Assembly: GCA_001914785.1 (NCBI GenBank)
Contig: MNDE01000052.1
Location: 1 to 37,441 of the forward strand
Direction: 5' to 3'
Length of the DNA stretch: 37,441 bases
Source: Acidobacteria bacterium 13_2_20CM_57_17
Lineage (GTDB): Bacteria; Acidobacteriota; Terriglobia; Acidiferrales; UBA7541
Shown: positions 8,223 to 16,158 of the stretch, piece by piece
How the letters are laid out: each line of letters opens with the position of its first letter
Numbering within the stretch: position 1 is the first letter of the stretch
The notes under the pieces: model-generated
The model's input: only the letters and a program-made list of their open reading frames with translations
Told to the model about the DNA's origin: nothing
Database searches by the model: none
Program-made: the position numbers and the translations under genes

Positions 8223-9105
8223 GCGCCCTCTTGGCAAGTCCGAGCGATTCAAGCACCGATCGGATGCGCGCCTGATTCTCCGCCTTGGGCGGCACAAGTG
8301 GCAAGCGCCAAACCGGTTCGAGCAGGCCCATTTCCGCCATCGAGGCCTTTACCGGGATGGGATTGGACTCGACGAAATTTATTTCCATGAGCGGATGATA
8401 GCGCCGGTGAATCGCGCGCGCCCCGCCAAAGTCGCCCTGCAGCGCGAGCCGCGTCAACTGCGACATTTCCGCCGGAATTTCGTTGGACACGACCGAAATG
8501 ACTCCACGTCCGCCAAGCGCGATGAGCGGGACCGTGATCGCATCGTCGCCGGAAACCACGATGAAGTCCTCGGGCACGGCATTGAGAATCGCTGCCATTT
8601 GCGAGACATTGCCCGAGGCTTCTTTGATGCCCACGATATTTTCGATTTGCGCCAGCCGCTTCACCGTGGCCGGCTCGATGTTCACGCCCGTGCGTCCTTG
8701 CACGCTGTAGAGAACGATCGGCAGCGATATGGCCTGCGCGATCGCGCGATAGTGCTGGAAAAGGCCTTCCTGCGTCGGCTTGTTGTAATACGGAGTGACC
8801 GAGAGAATTCCGTCTGCGCCAAGACGCGCCAGTTCGTGCGCCAGCGAAATAACTTCCGCGGTGTTATAGCCTCCCGCGCCCGCAAGAACTGGCGCCTTCC
8901 CTTTAGCCAGCTCAATCGTAATCTCCACGACGCGCAGATGTTCTTCGTGCGTCAGCGTCGGACTCTCACCAGTCGTTCCGCAAGGAACGAGAAAATCTAC
9001 GCCCGCATCAATTTGCCGTCGCACCAATCGGCGCAGCGCGGCTTCGTCGAGCGAGCCGTCCGTTCGAAATGGCGTGACAAGTGCAGTTCCGGTCCCAATA
9101 AACAT
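8203..9105 (-). CDS. dapA: 4-hydroxy-tetrahydrodipicolinate synthase
   Basis: This 300-residue TIM-barrel aldolase condenses pyruvate with aspartate semialdehyde, the first committed step toward diaminopimelate and lysine. Visible active-site residues are the Schiff-base lysine K161 (GIKEASG), the T44-T45 pair (CGTTGES), Y107 (TPYYNKPTQEG), Y133 and R138. The ATG is preceded by AGGAG (minus strand, about 9115-9119). One oddity is that the usual YNVPGRTGVN loop reads YSVQGRTGVN; Tyr and Arg are kept but Asn and Pro are changed. It lies 77 bp downstream of dapB and overlaps dapD. Related NanA/KDG aldolases are excluded by the dap context. Confidence 0.94.
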   Translation of the reverse strand: MFIGTGTALVTPFRTDGSLDEAALRRLVRRQIDAGVDFLVPCGTTGESPTLTHEEHLRVVEITIELAKGKAPVLAGAGGYNTAEVISLAHELARLGADGILSVTPYYNKPTQEGLFQHYRAIAQAISLPIVLYSVQGRTGVNIEPATVKRLAQIENIVGIKEASGNVSQMAAILNAVPEDFIVVSGDDAITVPLIALGGRGVISVVSNEIPAEMSQLTRLALQGDFGGARAIHRRYHPLMEINFVESNPIPVKASMAEMGLLEPVWRLPLVPPKAENQARIRSVLESLGLAKRAHAAFAN

Positions 9106-9182
9106 GGTCTTTTACTCCTAGCTTTTTTATCCAACTTCCGAAATACAAAGTTGCCGGCAGCGATTCGCCGCCGAAGATTTCC

Positions 9183-9884
9183 TCAGCTCAATTCGCCGAG
9201 AATCTCGCGAAATTCGAATACGCCTTGCTTCCCGTTGATCCATCGCGCCGCGCGCAATGCCCCGCGCGCAAAGCCATCCCGGCTGCGCGCCGTATGCCGC
9301 AGGGTGATGGTGTCGGCAGGCGAATCAAAACCAATTTCATGCGTGCCGGGATGTGCGCCCGCACGATTCGAGTTCAAGCACACCGCGCGGTTGAAGCCGC
9401 TCGCGCGCATCTCCTCCGCAAGTTTTTTCAGTGTGCCCGAAGGCGCGTCTTTTTTCGCGGAGTGGTGAATTTCCCAGCCCCACGCTTCGTAGTCCGCGTG
9501 CTTCGCAAAAAGCGCCGCAGTGTGCCCCACGGCCTGCATGAAAAGATTTACGCCTACGGAAAAATTTGGCGCCCAAACAAGCCCTGTTCCACTCTTCGCA
9601 ACGGCTTCGCGGACCGAGGGAAGATCGCCGAACCACCCTGTCGTGCCGCTAACCGAATTAATGCCCATCGCGGCAAGCCGCCGAATATTTTCTGGAGCGG
9701 CGTCCGGTGAAGTGAATTCAACGGCTACATCCACTCCCTGAAGCGTCTGGTCAGAAAGCGCCTGCCCGCGGGCATTGCTCCGCGCATCGAATTTCGCGCG
9801 CACCTCGAATCCGTATTCTGGCGCGAGCTGCTCGATCAGCCGCCCCATCTTTCCGTAGCCAACAATGGCGAGGCCCATGCTCAT
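9183..9884 (-). CDS. dapB: 4-hydroxy-tetrahydrodipicolinate reductase (short form)
   Basis: This 233-residue NAD(P)H-dependent reductase acts on the DapA product. The N-terminal Rossmann motif is VGYGKMGRLIE (residues 8-18). The catalytic/substrate motif is E138-I-H140-H141-S-A-K144-K-DAPSGT, equivalent to the His159/Lys163 region of the E. coli enzyme. At 233 residues it is shorter than the usual 260-275, in line with compact DapB forms outside Proteobacteria. The ATG overlaps the TGA of the upstream M20 gene (ATGA at 9884-9881). A second ATG two codons later is an alternative start. Confidence 0.93.
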   Translation of the reverse strand: MSMGLAIVGYGKMGRLIEQLAPEYGFEVRAKFDARSNARGQALSDQTLQGVDVAVEFTSPDAAPENIRRLAAMGINSVSGTTGWFGDLPSVREAVAKSGTGLVWAPNFSVGVNLFMQAVGHTAALFAKHADYEAWGWEIHHSAKKDAPSGTLKKLAEEMRASGFNRAVCLNSNRAGAHPGTHEIGFDSPADTITLRHTARSRDGFARGALRAARWINGKQGVFEFREILGELS

Positions 9885-10903
9885 GCGCTGCTCCGTCCGG
9901 TGGCGAGAAGCTGCGTCGCCATGCGCGCGTAAATGTCCACCGCTTCAGACAATTCCTTTTTGGAGATGCGTTCTTCGGCGGTGTGCGCGACATGAATGCT
10001 CCCAGGTCCGATGAGGAAGGGCCGGCCCCACGCTCCATCGAACGTCGGAATGTCCGTTGTGAAGGCGACAATCGTGGTGGGCAGCCCATCGAATTTCGAC
10101 AGTTGCACGGCCGGTGTGTGCAGCACTTCGCGAGCCTCGGCACGGCCTGCAGTCGCTGCGGAGACGGCTTCGCGCAACTTTGCGGGATCGCCAACGGTGC
10201 GGAACATAATTTCCGCTTGCGCATGATCGGCCACCACGTTCGGTGCGCGGCCGCCCTCAATCGTCCCAACATTCAGCGTGCTGCGGCCAAGCAGCGCGTC
10301 TTCCGGCAATGGAATCTGTCGAATGTCGCTTAGAACATCGAGCAGAGTGTGGATGGCCGAATGGCCGAGCTCAGGGTAAGCCGAATGGGCGAGTTTTCCA
10401 TGCGCCGTGATTTCGAAGCGCAGTGCGCCTTTGGAACCGAGCGCTAGGCAATTTTCAGTGGGCTCGCCATTGATCAAGAATCGTGAGCCGCGCGGACTTG
10501 CCGCAGCCGCTCGTGCCCCGGCGCTGTTGCGTTCTTCGCCGACAACAAACAACAAGCCAAAATTTCGAGTGCCTGCTGCGAACAGTTTTTCCGCCGCCGC
10601 AATCATCGCGGCGATAATTCCCTTCGCGTCGCAGGAACCGCGGCCCCAAATAAATTCTCCGTCCTCGCTAGAAGCAAAGAACGGCGGGACGGTATCCATG
10701 TGCGTGGAAAGAGTGATGGCGGGTTCGCCCCACGAGGCAAAAATATTGTCGCGATTCGGTTCCGCAGGAATGCGCTCGATACGACCGTTGTGCCGCGAAG
10801 TGAGCGCGGACAAATGTGCAAAGAGATAGTCACCCACGTTCTTTTCGTGGTTCGTAGTCGACTCGATGTCCACAAGCGCGCGCGTCAATGCGAACAGATC
10901 CAT
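9881..10903 (-). CDS. dapE: M20-family deacylase, probable succinyl-diaminopimelate desuccinylase
   Basis: This is a 340-residue metallopeptidase-fold enzyme. The di-zinc site is visible: H68 with D70 (STHMDTVP), D92 (GRGSCDAKG), and the catalytic/ligand pair E123-E124 (VGEERNSAG). A dimerisation lid domain follows (KGALRFEITAHGKLAHSAYP), and a late His (IHVAHTAEERI) completes the pattern. M20 members include DapE, ArgE and carboxypeptidases. Overlap with dapB and clustering with dapA and dapD make DapE the best reading: it releases succinate to give LL-diaminopimelate. It is the first gene of the minus-strand cluster. The Shine-Dalgarno before the ATG is weak. Confidence 0.85.
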   Translation of the reverse strand: MDLFALTRALVDIESTTNHEKNVGDYLFAHLSALTSRHNGRIERIPAEPNRDNIFASWGEPAITLSTHMDTVPPFFASSEDGEFIWGRGSCDAKGIIAAMIAAAEKLFAAGTRNFGLLFVVGEERNSAGARAAAASPRGSRFLINGEPTENCLALGSKGALRFEITAHGKLAHSAYPELGHSAIHTLLDVLSDIRQIPLPEDALLGRSTLNVGTIEGGRAPNVVADHAQAEIMFRTVGDPAKLREAVSAATAGRAEAREVLHTPAVQLSKFDGLPTTIVAFTTDIPTFDGAWGRPFLIGPGSIHVAHTAEERISKKELSEAVDIYARMATQLLATGRSSA

Positions 10904-11337
10904 TTCTGCCGGGCTTTTCTGGATGAGCGAAACGAAAGGAAGGAACCGCGAGGATACAAATCGAGGCTGCTGCCTCTCGATAGCGCTTCATCCGAATGAT
11001 CGGATGACAGTGAACAGGCCTTCGACCTGTTCCCCAACCGCCGCGGTTTCAGCTACCGCTGCGATTTCGGCGGAAGACAACTACAAAATGAAATGCCCCT
11101 TTCGCGCGGGCGTCCGAAGCTGATCGGAATTGCGCGCCCCGCTACTCATGGCTTCCGCACCTCTACCAAGACACTACAAGTCTAGTGGAATGCGGTCCGG
11201 TATGGCAATAAAATTTCAGCCGAACTGAATCCAAGAAACGCTTGAGACTTTCGTCAGGAAATGAGGAATCTTCCTCTGGAACCGCCTAAGTCCTGAATGG
11301 CGAACCACTTAGATAAAATTGAACGATCGCTGGCGGT
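10904..11337. other. 434-bp intergenic region between dapE and the nucleotidyltransferase cassette
   Basis: This non-coding region separates divergent units: dapE to the left on minus, the small cassette to the right on plus. The dapE-proximal part holds two clear hairpins (10988-11007 and 11012-11032), listed separately. The right part is AT-richer (for example TAGATAAAAT near 11309-11318) and probably carries the plus-strand promoter, but I cannot define a -35. No known riboswitch consensus was recognised. Confidence 0.5.
10988..11032 (-). promoter_or_regulatory. Two consecutive hairpins in the putative dapE leader
   Basis: TCATCCGA-ATGA-TCGGATGA (10988-11007) is a perfect 8-bp stem with a 4-base loop. 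GAACAGG-N7-CCTGTTC (11012-11032) is a perfect 7-bp stem. Both lie about 85-130 bp upstream of the dapE start. They could form a structured 5' leader or operator sites, or they could be unrelated palindromic repeats. Confidence 0.35.
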
Positions 11338-11568
11338 ATGAGAACATGTACTGATAATCCGATGACCAGAGATCAGGAAAAAGCCGTGTTGGACTTGGTC
11401 ACCAATCCGCCTCCAGGGAGCGAGTTGGCCAGAGCAAAGGAATTCGGCGTTGATTTGACTCTGTTCATTTCAACTCTGCGTCGTACGCCTACGGAACGGG
11501 CGCGCAGCCTTTCTGAAGGCTCGCGCATCTTCAAAATCGCCAAACAAACGCTGCTCAATGAGCGATGA
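11338..11568 (+). CDS. Small hypothetical protein, partner of a nucleotidyltransferase
   Basis: This 76-residue soluble protein has no known domain. An ATG at 11362 (MTRDQEKAV) is an equally good start and would give 68 residues. The segment EFGVDLTLFISTLRRTPTERARSLSEGSRIFKIA has the look of small proteins found just upstream of nucleotidyltransferase-fold genes, with pattern D-L-x-L...LR-x-TP-x-ER-x-R-x-L. This resemblance is from memory. Its TGA overlaps the ATG of the next gene (ATGA, 11565-11568), so the two are almost certainly translated together. A toxin/antitoxin-like or regulatory partnership is possible but unproven. Confidence 0.7.
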   Translation: MRTCTDNPMTRDQEKAVLDLVTNPPPGSELARAKEFGVDLTLFISTLRRTPTERARSLSEGSRIFKIAKQTLLNER

Positions 11569-12053
11569 AGCTCGAAGAAACGATCCGCATTCTTTACGAC
11601 GCGGGCGTTGAGTTCGTGGTCATTGGCGGCGCCGCGATGGGACTGCAGGGTTCCGCGCACCTTACCCGAGACATCGACTTCTGTTACGCTCGCACGGCAA
11701 AGAACATGGATCGCCTTGCGAAAGCCCTTGAGCCATTCCACCCTGTCCTCCGCGGAGCACCGCCGGACCTGCCTTTTCGCTTTGATGCCAAGACCATTGG
11801 GAATGGTCTGAATTTTACGATGACTACGGATTTGGGCGACCTTGATTTTCTTGGCGAAGTATCCGGCCTCGGCCCATTTCAGGACGTCCTCGCCGCGTCG
11901 GACATGAAAAGTGTAGGCGGGGTAGAGTGCAGAGTTCTTTCTCTCGAAGGATTGATTAAGTCCAAAATTGCGGCGGGCCGCCCTCGAGATCTCTACGTGC
12001 TGCCCGAATTGCGAGGACTCAACGAAGTAAAGAAGAAAACTGGTCTGGAGTGA
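11565..12053 (+). CDS. Nucleotidyltransferase-fold protein (MNT/AbiEii/DUF6036-like)
   Basis: This 162-residue protein has the polymerase-beta-type nucleotidyltransferase core: VVIGGAAMGLQGS (G21-G22 motif) followed by TRDIDF (D36 and D38, the metal-binding acidic pair). A later acidic strand, DLGDLDFLG, could supply the third carboxylate. The C-terminal IKSKIAAGRPRDLYVLPEL resembles the K-x-x-x-R-x-K-D segment of AbiEii/DUF6036-type proteins. Relatives occur in toxin-antitoxin and abortive-infection pairs and can transfer NMP to tRNA or protein partners. The specific substrate here is unknown. It forms a two-gene unit with the overlapping 76-residue protein. Confidence 0.78.
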   Translation: MKLEETIRILYDAGVEFVVIGGAAMGLQGSAHLTRDIDFCYARTAKNMDRLAKALEPFHPVLRGAPPDLPFRFDAKTIGNGLNFTMTTDLGDLDFLGEVSGLGPFQDVLAASDMKSVGGVECRVLSLEGLIKSKIAAGRPRDLYVLPELRGLNEVKKKTGLE

Positions 12054-12110
12054 CCAGCTGGGCCGGCACTGCCGATGCCGTAGGCTGCGAACATTGCCGA
12101 GATTTCCACC

Positions 12111-12914
12111 TCATAATTCAAGCGGTTTGAGTGGCACGTGCTGCGAGGCCACGAGAAGTTCGCCGGTGAAGGCCGTTTCGGCGGGGCGGCGCTTCAGGGC
12201 CTCCTCAGCAGAGAGGCGCACAAGATCGGGATTGTTGTTTTCCTGCGAGACGTGCGCTAGGACCAGGTACCGCGCGATCGCGTCGAAGCCATCCGGGTCG
12301 CAAAGATACTCGCTGACGGCGTGATTTGAAAGATGCCCGGTGCGGCTCAGGACGCGCTGCTTCACCTGCCACGGGTACGGGCCAACCTTCAGCATATCCA
12401 GATCGTGATTGGATTCGAGCACCAGGCAATCCGCTCCGCGCAGATGTACTTTCACCAGCTCCGGCATATAGCCCAGGTCAGTAACGATGGCCATCTTTGC
12501 GCCGTTGGAACGGAACGTAAAGCCGATGGGATCGGCGGCGTCATGTGGAATCGCAAACGCGTGAACGTCAATGTCGCCGATGGTGAAATGCTGGCCCGGC
12601 TGAATGGTTTCGACTCGCCTCAGCCGCTTCCCCAACGTTTCCGGCAGGACGCGCTTCATCGCATCCATGGTCGGCTCGGTAACGTAGAGCGGCGCTTTCC
12701 AAATGCCAAGCATTTGCGGCAGGCCGTTGCAGTGGTCGGTGTGTTCGTGAGTGATCAGGATGCCGTCAATGTGCTCGACGGTTCTTTCAACAGTTGCAAG
12801 GCGGGCAAGCGTTTCGCGTTTGCCCAGTCCGGCGTCCACGAGGAGTCGGGTTCGCCCGGTCTCGAGCAACGTGATGTTGCCCGAGCTGCCAGACGCCAGG
12901 ATGGAAACCCGCAA
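12111..12914 (-). CDS. Metallo-beta-lactamase-fold hydrolase, WalJ/YycJ family
   Basis: This 267-residue protein begins with LASGSSGNITLLE, the hallmark of the YycJ/WalJ family. The metal-binding motif THEHTDH (residues 55-61) follows, with further ligands expected at the H of FAIPHDAADPIGF, the D of IVTDLGYM and the late H of LVLAHVSQENNNP. Family members are cytoplasmic phosphodiesterases or 5'-exonucleases, reported to act in DNA repair and cell-wall-linked physiology. The start is TTG at 12914. No walKR two-component genes are nearby, so the name reflects fold family only. Confidence 0.82.
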   Translation of the reverse strand: MRVSILASGSSGNITLLETGRTRLLVDAGLGKRETLARLATVERTVEHIDGILITHEHTDHCNGLPQMLGIWKAPLYVTEPTMDAMKRVLPETLGKRLRRVETIQPGQHFTIGDIDVHAFAIPHDAADPIGFTFRSNGAKMAIVTDLGYMPELVKVHLRGADCLVLESNHDLDMLKVGPYPWQVKQRVLSRTGHLSNHAVSEYLCDPDGFDAIARYLVLAHVSQENNNPDLVRLSAEEALKRRPAETAFTGELLVASQHVPLKPLEL

Positions 12915-13061
12915 CGCGATCGTTCACCCCTCGGAAAATTCCTTCAGCACAAAAAAATTTCTAAGCGCGCCCAATCAAATTCTCAGAATGATGGCAGAGC
13001 GCCGCACGCGCGTCAACAGGGACTATGCGATTGCAACAATGATATACTCCCGCGGCAAACC

Positions 13062-14450
13062 ATGGAAAAGTACGATCTCATCGTGGTTGGTTCCGGCCCA
13101 GGGGGCCAGCGTGCCGCGATTCAAGCGGCGAAGTTTGGCAAGCGCGCCGCGCTCATCGAAAAGCTGGAAGTGATTGGCGGGACCGCCATCAATACCGGCA
13201 CGATTCCCAGCAAAACCATCCGCGAAGCTGTCCTGCACCTTTCCGGGTATCAGTATCAAAGCATTTACGGCGTCAATTATCGCGTGAAAGAGCCAATCAC
13301 CATGTCGGATCTTTCCTTCCGCGCGCTCAACGTCATCAAGACCGAAATCGATGTGATTCGCGCGCAACTCTCGCGCAACGGCATCGATGTTGTCACGGGA
13401 ACCGCCAGCTTTCTCGATCCTCACCACATGCAAGTGACAAGTTCGCGGGGACAAACCGAGTTTGAAGCGGACAACATCGTTATCGCCACGGGCACGAAGC
13501 CCGCGGTTTCTCCCCTCGTTCCTTTCAACGACAAGACCATTATCAATAGCGACCAAATTCTCCGCATGCCGGAAATTCCCAAGTCCATGATTGTCGTTGG
13601 CGGCGGCGTGATTGGCGTCGAGTATGTGTGCATGTTCGCAACGCTCGGGGTGCGCGTGACGTTGATCGAGAAGCGCCCGCGCTTGCTGGAGTTTGCCGAC
13701 GCCGAAATGGTCGAAGCGCTTTGCTACCATTTGCGCGACCGCCGCGTCACGCTGCGCCTGAACGAGGAAGTGGAAAGCGTCGAAGAAACTCCCGATCGCC
13801 TGGTCGTCGCCAATTTGAAGAGCAAGAAGAAAGTCTCCGGGGAGGCGCTGCTCTACGCGGTGGGCCGCCAGGGCAACGTGGATGAATTGAATCTTGCCGC
13901 GGGCGGCTTGGAGGCGGACGCGCGAGGCCGCATCACCGTCGATGAAAATTATCGCACCAAACAGCCGCATATCTTTGCCGTTGGAGATGTAATCGGATTT
14001 CCCAGCCTCGGCTCCGTCTCCATGGAGCAGGGACGCATCGCGGCTGCCAGAGCGTTCGGCATGCCGACGAATTCCAACCGCGCGAATTATCCTTACGGGA
14101 TTTACACCATTCCCGAAATTTCATTCATCGGCAAGACGGAGGAGCAGCTTACCGACGAAGGTGTTCCTTACGAAGTCGGCATGGCCTATTTCCGCGAGAT
14201 TGCGCGCGGCCAGATTCGCGGCGACACCACCGGACGCCTGAAACTCATTTTCGATCCTACGTCCAAGAAATTGCTCGGGGTCCACATCATTGGAGAAGGC
14301 GCCTCCGAGTTGCTGCACATTGGGCAGGCGGTTTTCGCTCTGAACGGCACGGTGGAATATTTCGTGGACACCGTCTTCAACTATCCGACGCTCGCGGAAT
14401 GCTATAAAGCAGCGGCGTTCAATGGTTTAAATAAACTGGTCAGAGGCTAG
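13062..14450 (+). CDS. sthA: Soluble pyridine nucleotide transhydrogenase (Si-specific)
   Basis: This 462-residue flavoprotein belongs to the pyridine nucleotide-disulfide oxidoreductase family. The FAD-binding motif is GSGPGG (residues 10-15), a second Rossmann motif is VVGGGVIGVEY, and the FAD-contacting segment is IFAVGDVIGFPSLGS. The active-site stretch reads GGTAINTGTIPSK, so both redox-active Cys positions are replaced (Ala and Thr). This fits transhydrogenases rather than lipoamide, glutathione or mercuric reductases. It transfers hydride between NADPH and NAD+ to balance cytosolic redox pools. An upstream in-frame extension to 12333 is antisense to the WalJ-like gene and is not taken as coding. 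TATACT at 13043-13048 is a candidate -10 for a weakly defined promoter. Confidence 0.92.
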   Translation: MEKYDLIVVGSGPGGQRAAIQAAKFGKRAALIEKLEVIGGTAINTGTIPSKTIREAVLHLSGYQYQSIYGVNYRVKEPITMSDLSFRALNVIKTEIDVIRAQLSRNGIDVVTGTASFLDPHHMQVTSSRGQTEFEADNIVIATGTKPAVSPLVPFNDKTIINSDQILRMPEIPKSMIVVGGGVIGVEYVCMFATLGVRVTLIEKRPRLLEFADAEMVEALCYHLRDRRVTLRLNEEVESVEETPDRLVVANLKSKKKVSGEALLYAVGRQGNVDELNLAAGGLEADARGRITVDENYRTKQPHIFAVGDVIGFPSLGSVSMEQGRIAAARAFGMPTNSNRANYPYGIYTIPEISFIGKTEEQLTDEGVPYEVGMAYFREIARGQIRGDTTGRLKLIFDPTSKKLLGVHIIGEGASELLHIGQAVFALNGTVEYFVDTVFNYPTLAECYKAAAFNGLNKLVRG

Positions 14451-14512
14451 TTACGTCCGAATGAGGAATCAATTGCTGGAACCTTCGATTCAATAGAATG
14501 AGCAGGAGCAAC

Positions 14513-15406
14513 ATGCGCAGGACAGTTGGCGTACTCGTGATGGAACATATCGCCGTCGGCTCGGTGGAAGGCCACAAGGTCGTCGGTCCGCTCAGCATCT
14601 TTCCGGAAAAACCGCAATCGCTCGACCCGCTGCAGTCCATGCCAGCGGAAGGCATCGTCGATTGCATCCGGCAACAGGTCGACAAAGTCGCGGGCGGAGA
14701 AAAGATCGCCGCCGTCGGTATCGGCTTTCCGGGCATCATTCGCGGCGGCGTAGTCGAGGATTCCCCAAACTTCCATCAGGCCAAGGGATTTGCGTTACAA
14801 GGCGCCTTGTCCGCGGCCTTGAGCGGCAAACTCGCAGGCGCGCAGGTTCGCGTTTTTAATGACGCGGACGTTATGGCCGCGGGAATCGCCGCGACGCAAG
14901 GAAAATTGAATAAGCTCATGCGCGTGTGGACGCTCGGCAACGGAGTGGGGTTCGGCCGCTATCCTTCCAGCGAAGGAATTTGGGAAGGCGGACACTCCGT
15001 GGTCACGCTGGACGCCAAGGAAAACTTCTGCGGTTGCGGCGGCCGTGGGCACCTCGAAGGAATTCTCGGTCTCCGCTCCATGCGCTTGAGATTTTTGGAC
15101 CTTGAGCCGGAAGAAGTTTTCGAAAACGCCCGCGCCGCTGACGCGCGCTGCGCGGAATTTGTAATGTTGTGTCACCGCGCTTTGGCGGCCGCCACGGCCA
15201 CCAGCATCCACATGGAAGGCCCGGGAATGTTTTTTGTTACCGGTCCGGACGTACGATTCATCGACATCGGATTGCTGGACAGGCTCTTGCACGAGATGGT
15301 GAAAATGAGCCCTCTGCAAGGCAGCCGTTTTGAAGTTGTCCCCACCAGCGACGAAATGGGCATCATCGGGGCCGCCGTCAACGCCGACCGCGCCACGCAA
15401 AATTAA
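14513..15406 (+). CDS. Divergent ROK-family protein (sugar-kinase-like)
   Basis: This is a 297-residue protein with an actin/hexokinase fold. The ATG at 14513 has AGGAG 5-9 bases upstream; a start five codons earlier is also open. ROK features are VGIGFPGII, FNDADVMAAG (catalytic-type Asp117), and a zinc-binding-like CGCGGRGHLEG (C173, C175). In most ROK kinases the loop is CxCGxxGCxE; here the third Cys position is His180. The N-terminal phosphate loop DxGGT is missing (VGVLVMEHIAVG), and the GTGxG motif reads GNGVG. Sugar kinase activity is therefore uncertain. No DNA-binding domain is attached. It follows sthA on the same strand with a gap of about 62 bp. Confidence 0.75.
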   Translation: MRRTVGVLVMEHIAVGSVEGHKVVGPLSIFPEKPQSLDPLQSMPAEGIVDCIRQQVDKVAGGEKIAAVGIGFPGIIRGGVVEDSPNFHQAKGFALQGALSAALSGKLAGAQVRVFNDADVMAAGIAATQGKLNKLMRVWTLGNGVGFGRYPSSEGIWEGGHSVVTLDAKENFCGCGGRGHLEGILGLRSMRLRFLDLEPEEVFENARAADARCAEFVMLCHRALAAATATSIHMEGPGMFFVTGPDVRFIDIGLLDRLLHEMVKMSPLQGSRFEVVPTSDEMGIIGAAVNADRATQN

Positions 15407-15459
15407 CCCGGCTTGAACGTTCACTCCCCGTGACGACGCCGACAAGGGAAGAAAAATAG

Positions 15460-16143
15460 TTGATTTGGACAAAAAGGATTCAGGAACAGGGATTCGGAAT
15501 CATTCCCAACGTGCTGGCGCAACAGGATGTTGATGACCTGCTCGAAGAGTTGAGCCGGGCAAATTTGCCACGAAACCGAGCCGGTGTCCGCCATGCCATG
15601 AAACTTGCAACTGTTGCGTCGATGGCGCGAGGTTCGCGGCTTTTGGGAATCGCGCAGCAAATTCTTGGCAGCGGCGCGTTTCCCTTTCGCGCGACCCTTT
15701 TCGATAAATCGCCGACGGCCAACTGGCTTGTGGTGTGGCATCAGGACACGGCCTTGCCACTTCGCGAACGGCGGGAAATGCCCGGCTGGGGACCATGGTC
15801 AGTCAAGGACGGTGTGATTTATGCGCACGCTCCGGCGAATGCATTGTCGCAAGTGCTCGCCCTGCGACTCCACCTGAATGACTCAACTGCTGAAAATGGC
15901 CCACTGCGCGTCTTGCCCAAAACTCATATGCTTGGCGTTCTAAGCGACGAGGAACTCCACGATCTCTCGACACGAGTTGCCGCGATCGATTGCCTCGTGG
16001 CGCGCGGTGGCGTTCTGGCGATGCACCCTCTCATTGTGCATGCATCATCGAAATTACAATCGCATGCCCCCAGGCGCGTCCTGCACATTGAGTACGCCGC
16101 TTCGGCGGGCATCGCCGATGGGCTTGATTTAACTATCGCTTGA
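15460..16143 (+). CDS. Phytanoyl-CoA dioxygenase (PhyH)-like Fe(II)/2-oxoglutarate oxygenase
   Basis: This 227-residue protein starts at TTG directly after an in-frame TAG (TAGTTG at 15457-15462), so no earlier start is possible. It has the double-stranded beta-helix iron site H94-x-D96 (VVWHQDTALPL) and a distal His194 (MHPLIVHASSK). A following Arg (APRRVLHIEY) is placed to bind 2-oxoglutarate. The N-terminal phrase QEQGFGIIPNVLAQQDVDDLLEEL is typical of the family. PhyH-like enzymes hydroxylate varied small molecules, including lipids and amino-acid derivatives. The substrate cannot be assigned from sequence. Its neighbours give no pathway clue. Confidence 0.85.
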   Translation: MIWTKRIQEQGFGIIPNVLAQQDVDDLLEELSRANLPRNRAGVRHAMKLATVASMARGSRLLGIAQQILGSGAFPFRATLFDKSPTANWLVVWHQDTALPLRERREMPGWGPWSVKDGVIYAHAPANALSQVLALRLHLNDSTAENGPLRVLPKTHMLGVLSDEELHDLSTRVAAIDCLVARGGVLAMHPLIVHASSKLQSHAPRRVLHIEYAASAGIADGLDLTIA

Positions 16144-16158
16144 GGATCCGACACCTTC

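Noticed and set aside
8221..9468. Long plus-strand frame of 415 codons opposite dapA and dapB
   Set aside because: It is antisense to two clear enzymes and its translation is Arg/His-rich with no domain; it is a high-GC shadow frame.
10904..11160. Lysine riboswitch or leader peptide upstream of dapE
   Set aside because: Hairpins exist, but I cannot match the lysine riboswitch core, and a 22-codon frame near 11150 has no Lys enrichment suited to attenuation.
12333..13061. In-frame N-terminal extension of SthA
   Set aside because: The extension is antisense to the WalJ-like gene and has no similarity to transhydrogenases; the FAD motif begins right after the ATG at 13062.
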